12,346 nucleotides of DNA from Verrucomicrobiota bacterium (GTDB lineage: Bacteria > Verrucomicrobiota > Verrucomicrobiia > Limisphaerales > UBA9464): NCBI GenBank assembly GCA_947464705.1, contig CANHYD010000030.1, forward strand, positions 1-12,346, written 5' to 3'. Every line of letters begins with the position of its first letter. Positions within the stretch are counted from its first letter, which is position 1. The notes beneath the pieces were generated by a model that worked only from the letters and a program-made list of their open reading frames with translations, made no database searches and was not told where the DNA came from. This document shows, piece after piece, positions 1-6,877 of this stretch. Made by a program: the position numbers and the translations under genes.

Positions 1-2
1 AA

Positions 3-746
3 CCGGCCAAAGCTCGTGATCCCGTCTTCATCGAACGCCTCCGCTCCTTGACCCCCGATCTCATGGTGGTCGCCGCCTACGGGCAACTGCTGCCGCAAGC
101 GCTATTGGATGTACCCCGTCACGGTTGCCTCAACGTGCACACCTCGTTGCTGCCGGCTTATCGAGGAGCCGCTCCCATCCAATGGGCCTTGGCCGATGGA
201 CTGCAGGAAACCGGTGTGACCCTCATGCGCATGGATGCCGGCCTGGATACCGGCCCCATTGTCACCACAGCCACCACGGCCATTTTGGACGAAGACACCG
301 GTCAATCCCTCCACGACCGCTTGGCCGTCCTCGGTGGCGAACTACTGGTCCGATCGCTGCCCGACTATCTCGCCGGCCGTTTGCCGCCCCAATCCCAACC
401 CCTCGACGGAGTGAGCCTGGCACGCAAGATCTGCAAGGAGGACGGCCGGCTAGTCTGGGAGCGTCCGGCTGTGGAACTCTGGCGTCGCCTGCGGGCGTTC
501 ACCCCATGGCCCGGGGCCTTCTGCCACGCCGAAGGAGGCGGCAAGACTCGGCTGGTGAAGGTCCATGCCGCCACCCCGTGCGAGGGTTCAGGCCGGCCCG
601 GAGAACGACTCGACTGCGGCAAGGGACGCGTGGTGGTGGCCTGCGGCAGTGGAGCCCTGGAACTGCGGGTCCTGCAGCCGGAAGGTGGTCGACGTATGGA
701 TGCCGCTGCCTTTCTGGCCGGTCACCCGTTGGACCGCTTCACCTGA
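3..746 (+). CDS. fmt: Methionyl-tRNA formyltransferase, 3' part (N-terminus cut by window edge)
   Basis: Transfers a formyl group from 10-formyl-tetrahydrofolate to Met-tRNA(fMet) in the cytoplasm, allowing initiation of translation. The frame is open from base 3 and gives 247 residues. The family is about 310 long, so roughly 60-65 N-terminal residues lie outside. Visible hallmarks are the catalytic block NVHTSLLPAYRGAAPIQWAL (bases about 132-191; Asn and His match E. coli N106/H108), then TGVTLMRMDAGLDTGP, whose Asp matches D144. The C-terminal tRNA-binding domain follows, with KEDGRLVWERP, RAFTPWPGAF and LQPEGGRRMDAAAFLAGHP. No complete start is in view; a TTG at 48 is internal, not the start. 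The last 25 bases overlap the end of the convergent MFS gene. The family call is firm. Confidence 0.96.
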   Translation, partial: PAKARDPVFIERLRSLTPDLMVVAAYGQLLPQALLDVPRHGCLNVHTSLLPAYRGAAPIQWALADGLQETGVTLMRMDAGLDTGPIVTTATTAILDEDTGQSLHDRLAVLGGELLVRSLPDYLAGRLPPQSQPLDGVSLARKICKEDGRLVWERPAVELWRRLRAFTPWPGAFCHAEGGGKTRLVKVHAATPCEGSGRPGERLDCGKGRVVVACGSGALELRVLQPEGGRRMDAAAFLAGHPLDRFT

Positions 747-1975
747 TCGCCCGCTGCGACAGCAGTTGCCGCTGCCACCGGAATCGAGTGCTCCACATTC
801 TGGACCCGGCTGGCCAGCCACAGGCTGAAGACGCCTGAGACCACCGCGATCCAGCCCAGCCGATCGTAGCCAACGATCTCGCCGGTGGGCGTCTTGACGA
901 CGAGCCACCCACCCACCGCGGTGGTCAGTCCAGCCATGATGTCGCGGGCGCAACTGCTCAGACTCAAGAACGCCCCGCGCCGACGGGGTGGCACCGCCAA
1001 GCTGAGGATTGCCTGGGCCGGGATGAACCGCCCGCTGGCGAAGACGAAGAACGAGCCCCCCAGGAGCACCAGCCAGAAAAGCGGCATCGGACGGGCATGG
1101 GTGATGCCCAGGGTGATCAGGATAGCGAATCCCACCAAGACCGCATAAACGCGGACCCGACCCAAATCATCGGCCAAGCGACCGATGCGGGGCGTGGAGA
1201 AGAGGCTCAAAAGGCCGCCCACGAGGTAGACCAAGAACAGCCGGTTTTCCGCCAGATGCACATTGCCGATGAGGTAGGGCGCCAGCATCGGGATGATGGT
1301 AAAATGAGCGAAGACGAGCATCCCGTAGAAGGCTAGAGCCCGGCGGGCATTCACATCCCGGAGGACTTCCAAGATCGGAGCAAAACCGAAACGGGCCCCC
1401 GGATGCAGGTGATCCTTGAGAGGGGGCAAGGTCACGAAAATCAACCCGCACAAGATCACCGACAGGGCCGCCACTCCCCAGAAGGGAGCCTCCCAATCGA
1501 AGCGATTGGCCAGCGCCAGACCCAGGGGAACCCCAAAGGCCGCCGCCACCGAAAAGGAGGTGGTCACCAACCCCAGGCCGGCCGCCCGCCGCTGGGGCGG
1601 CACCAGGTCGGAGGCCACGGTCATGACCAGGGATCCACAGAGGCCGCCGAAAATACCACAAATCGAGCGGGCCATGGCCAGCATCGGAGCGCTGTGGGCC
1701 AGCGCACACCCAAGTGTGCCAACGATGAATCCGAGGTAGGTGAGTATGAGCAACGAACGTCGCTCGAACCGATCGATGAAGGTGGACCCGAAGAATCCCG
1801 CCAAACCCGAGGCCACCGAGTAGCATCCGAGCAGCGCGCTGAATCCCGCCGGACCCATGTGAAGTTCCCGCATTAACTGGGGCCCCAGCGGGAGCATGAC
1901 CATGAAATCTAGGACATGCGTGAACTGCACGGCCGCCAGGAGCAGCAGGAGTCGTCGTTCACGGGATTCGGTCAT
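722..1975 (-). CDS. MFS transporter (DHA1/AraJ-like), 12 predicted membrane helices
   Basis: A 417-aa integral inner-membrane protein of the major facilitator superfamily, probably a proton-driven efflux permease for drugs or metabolites; the substrate cannot be read from sequence. The first helix carries DFMVMLPLGPQLMR (about 23-36), typical of DHA1-type members. The MFS motif A loop is seen twice, as GSTFIDRFERRS (about 63-74) between helices 2 and 3, and as GRLADDLGRVR (about 265-275) between helices 8 and 9. The frame stays open back to 2053, but the ATG at 1975 is preferred: it has a GGAGA ribosome site 5 nt upstream and places the first helix directly after a short charged tail (MTESRERR). 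The 3' end overlaps fmt by 25 bp. It is divergent from lnt across 168 bp. Confidence 0.9.
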   Translation of the reverse strand: MTESRERRLLLLLAAVQFTHVLDFMVMLPLGPQLMRELHMGPAGFSALLGCYSVASGLAGFFGSTFIDRFERRSLLILTYLGFIVGTLGCALAHSAPMLAMARSICGIFGGLCGSLVMTVASDLVPPQRRAAGLGLVTTSFSVAAAFGVPLGLALANRFDWEAPFWGVAALSVILCGLIFVTLPPLKDHLHPGARFGFAPILEVLRDVNARRALAFYGMLVFAHFTIIPMLAPYLIGNVHLAENRLFLVYLVGGLLSLFSTPRIGRLADDLGRVRVYAVLVGFAILITLGITHARPMPLFWLVLLGGSFFVFASGRFIPAQAILSLAVPPRRRGAFLSLSSCARDIMAGLTTAVGGWLVVKTPTGEIVGYDRLGWIAVVSGVFSLWLASRVQNVEHSIPVAAATAVAAGDQVKRSNG

Positions 1976-1980
1976 TCGGG

Positions 1981-1985
1981 TCTCC
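1981..1985 (-). promoter_or_regulatory. Ribosome binding site of the MFS gene, decides its start
   Basis: On the minus strand the sequence GGAGA lies 5 nt before the ATG at 1975. No comparable site precedes the in-frame codons further upstream, up to 2053, so the 417-aa start is preferred over the longer 443-aa reading. Confidence 0.7.
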
Positions 1986-2060
1986 AAAGGGGCCCCAACG
2001 GCCCGCGCAGAGATGGCCACGGTTACCGCGATTGCAGCGAAAGCCAATCCCACAGGGTGT

Positions 2061-2073
2061 CAAAAGTTTTGAG
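2061..2073. repeat. 13-bp odd dyad TCAAAAGTTTTGA in the MFS/lnt divergent region
   Basis: A perfect 6-1-6 inverted repeat in the 168-bp space between divergent MFS and lnt. It is AT-rich in an otherwise GC-rich stretch. A shorter 5-5-5 inverted repeat (GAGGC...GCCTC) follows at 2072-2086. It could be an operator or lie near a promoter; no convincing -35/-10 pair was found, so function is inference only. Confidence 0.35.
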
Positions 2074-2137
2074 GCAACAGGCCTCGCGGCCCGCCCAAAA
2101 GGGTTCCTCGCCGCAGACGACCCCGTGGTGGTAAGCT

Positions 2138-2142
2138 GGAGG
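2138..2142 (+). promoter_or_regulatory. GGAGG Shine-Dalgarno-like site abutting the lnt start
   Basis: GGAGG ends only 1 nt before the GTG at 2144, which is unusually tight. The same GGAGG is optimally spaced (8 nt) from an out-of-frame GTG at 2151. An in-frame TAA at 2132-2134 rules out any start further upstream, and the next in-frame candidates (GTG at 2186 and 2192) have no ribosome site. Confidence 0.45.
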
Positions 2143-2143
2143 G

Positions 2144-3847
2144 GTGACGAGTGCTTGGATCAACCGAGAGACACAGCGGTACCCGGTGGCGGTGCTGGCC
2201 GGACTGGCCGGTGCCTTGGCCCATCCGACTCCGGGTTGGGCCGGGCTGGCCTGGATCGCTCCCGCGCTCCTGTGGTTCGGAGCCTGCGGACTGCGCGGGC
2301 CCGAGGGTTTCCGCTACGGCTACGTCGCGGGACTCGTCCACTTCCTGGTACTGCTGCGCTGGATGCGGCACATCCCCTTTCCGGTCGGGGCCTACGCCGG
2401 TTGGGTGGCCTTGAGTGCCTACTGCGCCTTGTTCCCGGCGCTTTGGATCCGGCTCGGACTCCAAATGAACCCAGGGATCGGCGGCCGAGGCGACCGGGAG
2501 GCTGACCATCTGCCGACCAACTCGCCGACCGGAGGCTGGCACGACTGGCTCGTCGGAGCTCGGGCCTATGCCCGGCAACCCTGGCCGTTGAGGGCTTCGC
2601 AACTCGTGACCCTCGCCCTGGGCTGGGTGGCTCTGGAATACCTGCGCTCGCACCTCTTGAGCGGATTCCCATGGGCTCCCCTTGGCGTGAGCCAGTGGCG
2701 ACAACTGCCGCTCATCCAACTGGCGAGCATCACCGGGGTGTACGGCGTTTCCTTCCTGGTGTGCTGGTGCAGCTTGGCCCTGGGTGGGGCCTTCCTGAGC
2801 ATGGGACTGCGTCCGGAATCGCGCTGGAACTGGACCGCGGAGGCGCGACTGCCACTCCTCGTGACGTTGATGGTCATGGGCTGGGGTTTCTGGGAAGTCA
2901 TGGGCTACCGCCGTCTGGAGCGCCAAGCCAACCCCGAGACCGTCCGCCTGGGCCTGGTCCAGCCGTCGGTGCCGCAGACCCTCCAGTGGGATCCCGCCGA
3001 GCAAGGCCGGACCTTTGCCAAGATCGAAGGCCTGTCCCGGCAGGCGCTGGCCCTGGAGCCGGAGGTGCTGATCTGGCCGGAGGGATCCTTCGGCCTCACG
3101 GAGACCAATTACGCGCGCATGGTCGCTCTCCTCGGAAAGAAGGGGCCCGACTGGATCCTGGGAGCCGACGATTCCGCGACCCGGGAAGGCCAGTCCGGAG
3201 ATCGACCCGGCGTGGCCCGCTACAACGCGGCCTTCCTGCGACGCTCCGATGGCTCCATGCCACCGGCTTACTGGAAGCGCCGCCTGGTGCCCTTCGGCGA
3301 ATACGTCCCACTGGTCCGCTGGTTGCCGTTCCTGCAATGGATCACCCCGATCGGCGACGGGTTCGACAGCGGCGATCGCCCGTGGACTTTCCGCCTCACC
3401 GGGGGCGCCACCGTGGCGCCGGTGATTTGTTTCGAGGACGTCTTCCCGCACGGCATCCGAGACCATGTGCGTGCGGAGGTGGATTTCGTTCTGGGCCTCA
3501 CCAACGACGGATGGTTCGCCGAGAGCGCGGCGCAGTGGCAGCACACCGCGAGTGCCGTCTTTCGGGCCGTGGAGAACGGCGTGGCTCTGGTGAGGGTGTG
3601 CAACAATGGCCTCACCGGTTGGTGGGACGCCTGCGGCACCCCGCGCGACGTGCTGGGCGACTCGACAGGCCAGGTGTATGCACCGGGCATCCTCTTGGCC
3701 ACCGTGCCCATTGGTCTCCCCCGCACCGAAACCCCCTACCACCGGCACGGCGACCTGTTCGCCCAAGGCTCCCTGGCCTTGGTGGCCTGGCGGCTCGTCC
3801 GCACCGGGCGCGGTAGCCGATCGGGCTCGGGTCCGAGTCAGGGATAA
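2144..3847 (+). CDS. lnt: Apolipoprotein N-acyltransferase
   Basis: Adds the third acyl chain to the N-terminal Cys of lipoproteins in the inner membrane, using phospholipid as donor. The protein has 567 aa (E. coli 512). An N-terminal multi-helix membrane domain (about 13-255) includes the family block GFPWAPLGVSQW (174-185). The nitrilase-fold domain follows (about 265-530). The Glu-Lys-Cys triad is visible: E313 in WPEGSF, K378 in YWKRRLVPFGEY, C429 in VICFED. The spacings of 65 and 51 are close to 68 and 52 in E. coli (E267/K335/C387). E386 and E431 match the supporting E343 and E389; F430 replaces Tyr388. A hydrophilic stretch at about 107-150 appears to be extra. The C-terminal helix after HGDLF is short. 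The start is GTG, forced by an upstream stop. The 3' end overlaps namZ by 10 bp. Confidence 0.95.
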   Translation: MTSAWINRETQRYPVAVLAGLAGALAHPTPGWAGLAWIAPALLWFGACGLRGPEGFRYGYVAGLVHFLVLLRWMRHIPFPVGAYAGWVALSAYCALFPALWIRLGLQMNPGIGGRGDREADHLPTNSPTGGWHDWLVGARAYARQPWPLRASQLVTLALGWVALEYLRSHLLSGFPWAPLGVSQWRQLPLIQLASITGVYGVSFLVCWCSLALGGAFLSMGLRPESRWNWTAEARLPLLVTLMVMGWGFWEVMGYRRLERQANPETVRLGLVQPSVPQTLQWDPAEQGRTFAKIEGLSRQALALEPEVLIWPEGSFGLTETNYARMVALLGKKGPDWILGADDSATREGQSGDRPGVARYNAAFLRRSDGSMPPAYWKRRLVPFGEYVPLVRWLPFLQWITPIGDGFDSGDRPWTFRLTGGATVAPVICFEDVFPHGIRDHVRAEVDFVLGLTNDGWFAESAAQWQHTASAVFRAVENGVALVRVCNNGLTGWWDACGTPRDVLGDSTGQVYAPGILLATVPIGLPRTETPYHRHGDLFAQGSLALVAWRLVRTGRGSRSGSGPSQG

Positions 3848-5163
3848 AGCAAATAGGGCGCTCGAAGCGCCTCGAAGACCTTCAAGTCGGACTCGATACG
3901 GGCCATCGCCGGGGCGAGGTCGGCCCCCGATTCCAACAAAGGACGCACCTGGGCCGTACCCATGAGTCGGTCGAAGGTCGGCCCCTGGAAGGTGAGTTGG
4001 CCTGGATAGATCCGTCGCACGGTCTCCAGAAGGCGGAGGGTGGTGGTCACCGAGCGGAACCGGGCCGCATCGGTCACATGGATTTGAGCGCCTCCGCAAA
4101 GTTCACCGCGATGCTTGGAGAAGGACGGTGTGAACCACGCTTCTCGGAAGACCACCCCGGGCAGGCGGAGGGCGTTGAGCGCGTCGGTCAATTCCCTGCC
4201 CCGGATCCACGGCGCGCCGAAGAGCTCGAAAGGCCGAGTGGTCCCGCGGCCCTCCGAGAGGTTGGTCCCCTCCAACAACACCTGCCCCGGATAAACGCGG
4301 GCGGTGTCGAGGGTGGGCATGTTGGGCGAAGGCATCACCCAGGGCAGACCCGTTTGGGCGAACTCCAGGGAACGCGACCACCCGGAGACTGGCGTCACCG
4401 TCAAGGTCGCCGGCTTGGCCAAGAAGCGGGCGTTGAACAAGCGGGCCAGCTCACCCACGGTCATCCCGTGACGCATGGGAATCGGCTGGATGCCCACCAG
4501 CGACACCCACTCGGGCGCCTCCAGAACGGGACCCTCCATCACGATGCCACCGAGCGGATTGGGACGATCGAGCACGAGCATCGGAATGCCATGCTCGGCG
4601 CAGGCCTCCAGGGCCTTGGAGAGGGTGCCGACGTAGGTGTAGGCCCGCGATCCGACATCCTGGATGTCAAAGACCATGAGATCGATGCGTTCAGCCAGGG
4701 CGGCGTTGGTGGGGATGCCCGGGCTGCCGCGGACCATCCCGGCGATGTTGGTCAGCATGGGCCCCGTGGGCTTGAAGGTCTTGCCGTAGAGACTAAAGAG
4801 CGGGAGCCCCAGCACCGGATCCCACTGGAAACCCACCTTGTCCCCCGCTTGCGCGTTGCCCCGCACCCCGTGCTCCGGACCGTAGAGGGCCACCAGCTTG
4901 AGGTCCTTCCGCTGCTGCAGTCGCAAGGGCAGCGAATCCAAGTCGCGCGTCACGCCCGTGGGGTTGGTGATCAAGCCCACCCGTTTGCCGCGCAGCATCG
5001 ACGACGCCTCGTCAGCCAACAGGTGATCGGCGCCCGTGCGAATCTCAGCCCGGACCTCAACCTGGAAAACCACACCGACAAGCAGACCTGATACGAGAAA
5101 GCCCACTCGAAAAAGAACCCCAGAAATTCTCATCCAAAAACGCAGTAACTGCACGCGGTCCAT
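3838..5163 (-). CDS. namZ: Secreted DUF1343 / NamZ-type exo-beta-N-acetylmuramidase (GH171)
   Basis: Members of this family (B. subtilis YbbC/NamZ, Tannerella NamZ) release MurNAc from the non-reducing end of peptidoglycan fragments, feeding wall recycling. Family motifs run in order: GLITNPTGV (63-71), LYGPEHGVRG (93-102), FSLYGKT (123-129), DIQDVGSRAYTY (166-177), VLDRPNPLGG (197-206), MRHGMTVGEL (230-239), MPSPNMPTLDTARVYPG (277-293), EGTNLSEGRGTTRPFE (298-313). The end LLYP is also typical. The N-terminus holds a hydrophobic signal segment (about 14-35) and VRA before EIRTGAD, suggesting export. The start is ATG 5163 (441 aa) or ATG 5133 (431 aa); neither has a good ribosome site. The open frame up to 5532 is rejected because it runs through another gene and lacks family sequence. 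About 15-18 residues near 140-158 look inserted. Confidence 0.9.
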   Translation of the reverse strand: MDRVQLLRFWMRISGVLFRVGFLVSGLLVGVVFQVEVRAEIRTGADHLLADEASSMLRGKRVGLITNPTGVTRDLDSLPLRLQQRKDLKLVALYGPEHGVRGNAQAGDKVGFQWDPVLGLPLFSLYGKTFKPTGPMLTNIAGMVRGSPGIPTNAALAERIDLMVFDIQDVGSRAYTYVGTLSKALEACAEHGIPMLVLDRPNPLGGIVMEGPVLEAPEWVSLVGIQPIPMRHGMTVGELARLFNARFLAKPATLTVTPVSGWSRSLEFAQTGLPWVMPSPNMPTLDTARVYPGQVLLEGTNLSEGRGTTRPFELFGAPWIRGRELTDALNALRLPGVVFREAWFTPSFSKHRGELCGGAQIHVTDAARFRSVTTTLRLLETVRRIYPGQLTFQGPTFDRLMGTAQVRPLLESGADLAPAMARIESDLKVFEALRAPYLLYP

Positions 5164-5195
5164 CCAACGCGGCCCCGTCGATCGGGTCAAACACC

Positions 5196-5215
5196 GAGCC
5201 TGTCCGGAAAGGCTC
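5196..5215. repeat. Hairpin-forming inverted repeat (6-8-6) between namZ and the DUF7009-like gene
   Basis: GAGCCT and AGGCTC flank an 8-nt loop (gtccggaa) in the 114-bp divergent spacer. There is no T-tract, so it is not a standard terminator. It may be a regulatory dyad or chance; nothing else recognisable lies in this spacer. Confidence 0.25.
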
Positions 5216-5277
5216 TCCGAAAGCTTCTGTGCGTCATGGACTTCCTCTTTGGCTTGGTTCGCGTCAGCGTTCTTTCC

Positions 5278-5613
5278 ATGAAGCTGCGGCTCCTCGGCTC
5301 GACGGTATGCATCCGGATGCTCCCGCCGGAGTTGGCCTCCTGGCAGTCGGCCGGGCGCTGGGCTGAAGGGGTGCAAATCGGGCCATCCACCCAAGATCGC
5401 TGGTCGTACCGACTGGAGCTGTCCGCCGGCCCCAGCTGGAACGTCACCGCCGAGCCCGGGCAGCTGGTTGTGGCGGTTCCCCGCGAGGCGGTCAGGGACT
5501 GGGCCGATTCCGAAGCCATCACTCTGGAACACCTCACACCGTGGGGCACCCGACTGATTTTGGAGAAAGACCTTCCCCGGCGTCTCCTCCGACCCGAAAA
5601 GAGGGACCCGTAG
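5278..5613 (+). CDS. Small DUF7009-like conserved protein, function unknown
   Basis: A 111-aa soluble protein with no signal peptide or membrane helix. The opening MKLRLLGSTVCIRMLPPELA resembles, from memory, the MKIRI.GNS.R.RLT..EV opening of the DUF7009 family. The later parts VPREAVRDWADSEAITLEH and GTRLILEKDL match its ..A..WA.S..V.....G..I.LEKDF region. No biochemical role is known to me. The family usually continues from LEKDF into a Cys-containing tail ending FPNP; here it ends LPRRLLRPEKRDP without that Cys. ATG 5278 is chosen because family homology begins exactly there, although an in-frame ATG exists at 5236 and neither has a clear ribosome site. It is divergent from namZ and ends 13 bp before the convergent 152-aa gene. 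Confidence 0.72.
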   Translation: MKLRLLGSTVCIRMLPPELASWQSAGRWAEGVQIGPSTQDRWSYRLELSAGPSWNVTAEPGQLVVAVPREAVRDWADSEAITLEHLTPWGTRLILEKDLPRRLLRPEKRDP

Positions 5614-5626
5614 ACACCACGGGCGA

Positions 5627-6085
5627 TCAGAAGACTTCGCGGGCGATCCCGTAGAGCAGCAGGAGCAGGAGGCTCAAAGACAAGAGGAAACGGCGGCGAG
5701 CGATCTTGCGCTCGTAGCGCAGGGGACGCAGACCATGGACCGAACCGGCCGCCATCAGATGAACCAAGCCGGAGGGACGGCGAGGCTGCCCCCCCAATCG
5801 CTGCATCCAACGCTGCCAGGCCTCGACGAGGTTGAAACGATCGGCCGGCACGGACGACCCCGACCGCGGGCCCACCACGCTGATGGGAGTCGGAGCCGGA
5901 GTGGACCGCGCCGGAACCGCGCCGAAGGGCTGGGTGGCCTCTCGGGGGCGAGGCGGCAGAGGACGGGCCTCCGGCAACGGCCGAGCCGAAAGGTCCGAAA
6001 TGCGCCGCTGAATGGCCTCGATTTCACGGTCCAACTCGGCCTGTCGGGCCGACATCGGATCCTTTGCTTTGGTGAACCAAGCCAT
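5627..6085 (-). CDS. Hypothetical protein with N-terminal helix, Pro-rich linker and C-terminal membrane helix
   Basis: A 152-aa protein of unknown function. It starts with a charged helix with coiled-coil character (about 10-34, AELDREIEAIQRRISDL). A low-complexity Pro/Ala/Arg linker follows (about 35-80), then a short helical part (DRFNLVEAWQRWMQRL, 82-97). The last part is a basic stretch (GSVHGLRPLRYERKIARRR, 114-132) running straight into one hydrophobic helix (about 133-147, LLSLSLLLLLLYGI) that ends five residues before the C-terminus. This looks like a tail-anchored inner-membrane protein with the body in the cytoplasm by the positive-inside rule. A similar AAGS..GLRPLRYE block recurs, to my recollection, in verrucomicrobial hypothetical proteins; this is unverified. 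It starts 18 bp after the stop of the 225-aa gene, so is probably cotranscribed. No strong ribosome site is seen. Confidence 0.75.
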   Translation of the reverse strand: MAWFTKAKDPMSARQAELDREIEAIQRRISDLSARPLPEARPLPPRPREATQPFGAVPARSTPAPTPISVVGPRSGSSVPADRFNLVEAWQRWMQRLGGQPRRPSGLVHLMAAGSVHGLRPLRYERKIARRRFLLSLSLLLLLLYGIAREVF

Positions 6086-6103
6086 GGTCGTCGTCGTCCG
6101 TGC

Positions 6104-6781
6104 TCAGCGCTTGAAGGCCAGGACCAAGGCTACGGCAAAAACTCCCAGACCGAGCAACGCCACCGGCCAATTGAAGGCCAAGCCCAGGCGAACCAGTTGG
6201 GCGCTGGTCAGTCCGGCCAGCGGTGAGGCCGGCGTCGCAGTCCCGGAAGTCTGTCCGGGAGCCGGAGATCCGCCTTCCAACACTGGCCAGGCCAGACGCG
6301 CCTGATTCCACTCCATACGGGCATTTTCGATGGCCGCCAAGGCCCGGGACAATTCCGTCTCCCAGGTAGTGTCCGTCCAAGTCTGCTCGTTGAGTCCCTG
6401 CACGTTGCCCAACGCACCTCGCAACCCTTCCAGCGTGCGTCCCATTTGAAGGGCGTCCCGCCGGAGGTTCATCTCGGACTGTTCCAGAAGAGCCACTCCC
6501 CGGAGAAGGTTCTGCAGCATCTCCTCGCGACCCGTCTGAAACTCACCCCGGCGACGTCGCATCTCCTCGATCGCCGCCTTGGCCCGCTCGAGCTGCTCCT
6601 GAGCCTCGCGCAACTTGGCCAAGTCTTGCTGAGTGGCCGTCAACTGACTGTCGAGTTCTTCCCGCGTCGGGGCCCGTCCGGTGACCGCAGATACCGACTG
6701 GCCTGCCGTCGCGAGACGTGGGGAAGATCCGCCCGAGGTGCGCAGGTCCGTATCCACAAAGTCAGTGCCGTCGAGAGCCAT
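6104..6781 (-). CDS. Hypothetical coiled-coil protein with single C-terminal membrane helix
   Basis: A 225-aa protein of unknown function. The N-terminal 35 residues are Ser/Thr/Gly-rich and probably disordered. Residues about 40-120 are strongly helical, rich in Glu, Gln, Leu and Arg, and likely coiled coil (EELDSQLTATQQDLAKLREA and onward). A second helical part at about 132-166 contains ALAAIENARMEWNQARLAW. A Gly/Pro/Thr linker (169-190) leads to one hydrophobic helix (about 200-222), followed only by FKR. There is no signal peptide. ATG 6781 is chosen over the upstream ATG at 6823 because TGAGG lies 8 nt before it. The gene lies between the pseudopilin gene (96 bp upstream) and the 152-aa gene (18 bp downstream) on the same strand. 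The basic C-terminus leaves the topology open. Confidence 0.78.
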   Translation of the reverse strand: MALDGTDFVDTDLRTSGGSSPRLATAGQSVSAVTGRAPTREELDSQLTATQQDLAKLREAQEQLERAKAAIEEMRRRRGEFQTGREEMLQNLLRGVALLEQSEMNLRRDALQMGRTLEGLRGALGNVQGLNEQTWTDTTWETELSRALAAIENARMEWNQARLAWPVLEGGSPAPGQTSGTATPASPLAGLTSAQLVRLGLAFNWPVALLGLGVFAVALVLAFKR

Positions 6782-6789
6782 AGGTCGTG

Positions 6790-6793
6790 CCTC
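6790..6793 (-). promoter_or_regulatory. Ribosome binding site deciding the start of the 225-aa protein
   Basis: GAGG (within TGAGG) on the minus strand, 8 nt before ATG 6781. It is one of the few textbook ribosome sites in the window and it separates this start from the alternative at 6823. Confidence 0.65.
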
Positions 6794-6819
6794 AAAAATT
6801 ACAGGGCTGCTCTGCTGAC

Positions 6820-6835
6820 GCAACGCGGACGTTGC
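6820..6835. repeat. Perfect 6-4-6 hairpin between pseudopilin and coiled-coil genes
   Basis: GCAACG and CGTTGC flank a 4-nt loop (tccg read on the minus strand). It sits in the 96-bp gap downstream of the pseudopilin stop. No U-tract follows on either strand, so it is not a canonical Rho-independent terminator. It could stabilise the 3' end of a processed pseudopilin message. Confidence 0.35.
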
Positions 6836-6877
6836 CGAAAAACCGACAATTCCAACCCGAACCTGGGGAACAGACCG

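Noticed and set aside
2527..2545. Sigma-54-like TGGCAC...GGCTCG string
   Set aside because: It lies inside lnt, has no proper -12 TTGC element and no downstream gene start.
2671..3816. 381-codon plus-strand frame inside lnt
   Set aside because: It is the second frame of the lnt coding region, Arg/Pro-rich, with no recognisable motif.
2060..4099. Very long open frame (679 codons) on the minus strand, antisense to lnt
   Set aside because: Composition is Arg/Gly/Pro-rich with no domain motif, while the opposite strand carries an intact Lnt with its full catalytic triad. Long antisense frames are expected in GC-rich coding DNA.
5164..5532. N-terminal extension of the namZ frame
   Set aside because: It is low-complexity sequence with no family similarity, runs antisense through the DUF7009-like gene, and would bury the signal peptide inside the protein.
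6820..6835. Rho-independent terminator for the pseudopilin gene
   Set aside because: There is a good 6-bp stem but no U-tract on either strand, so it is listed only as a hairpin.
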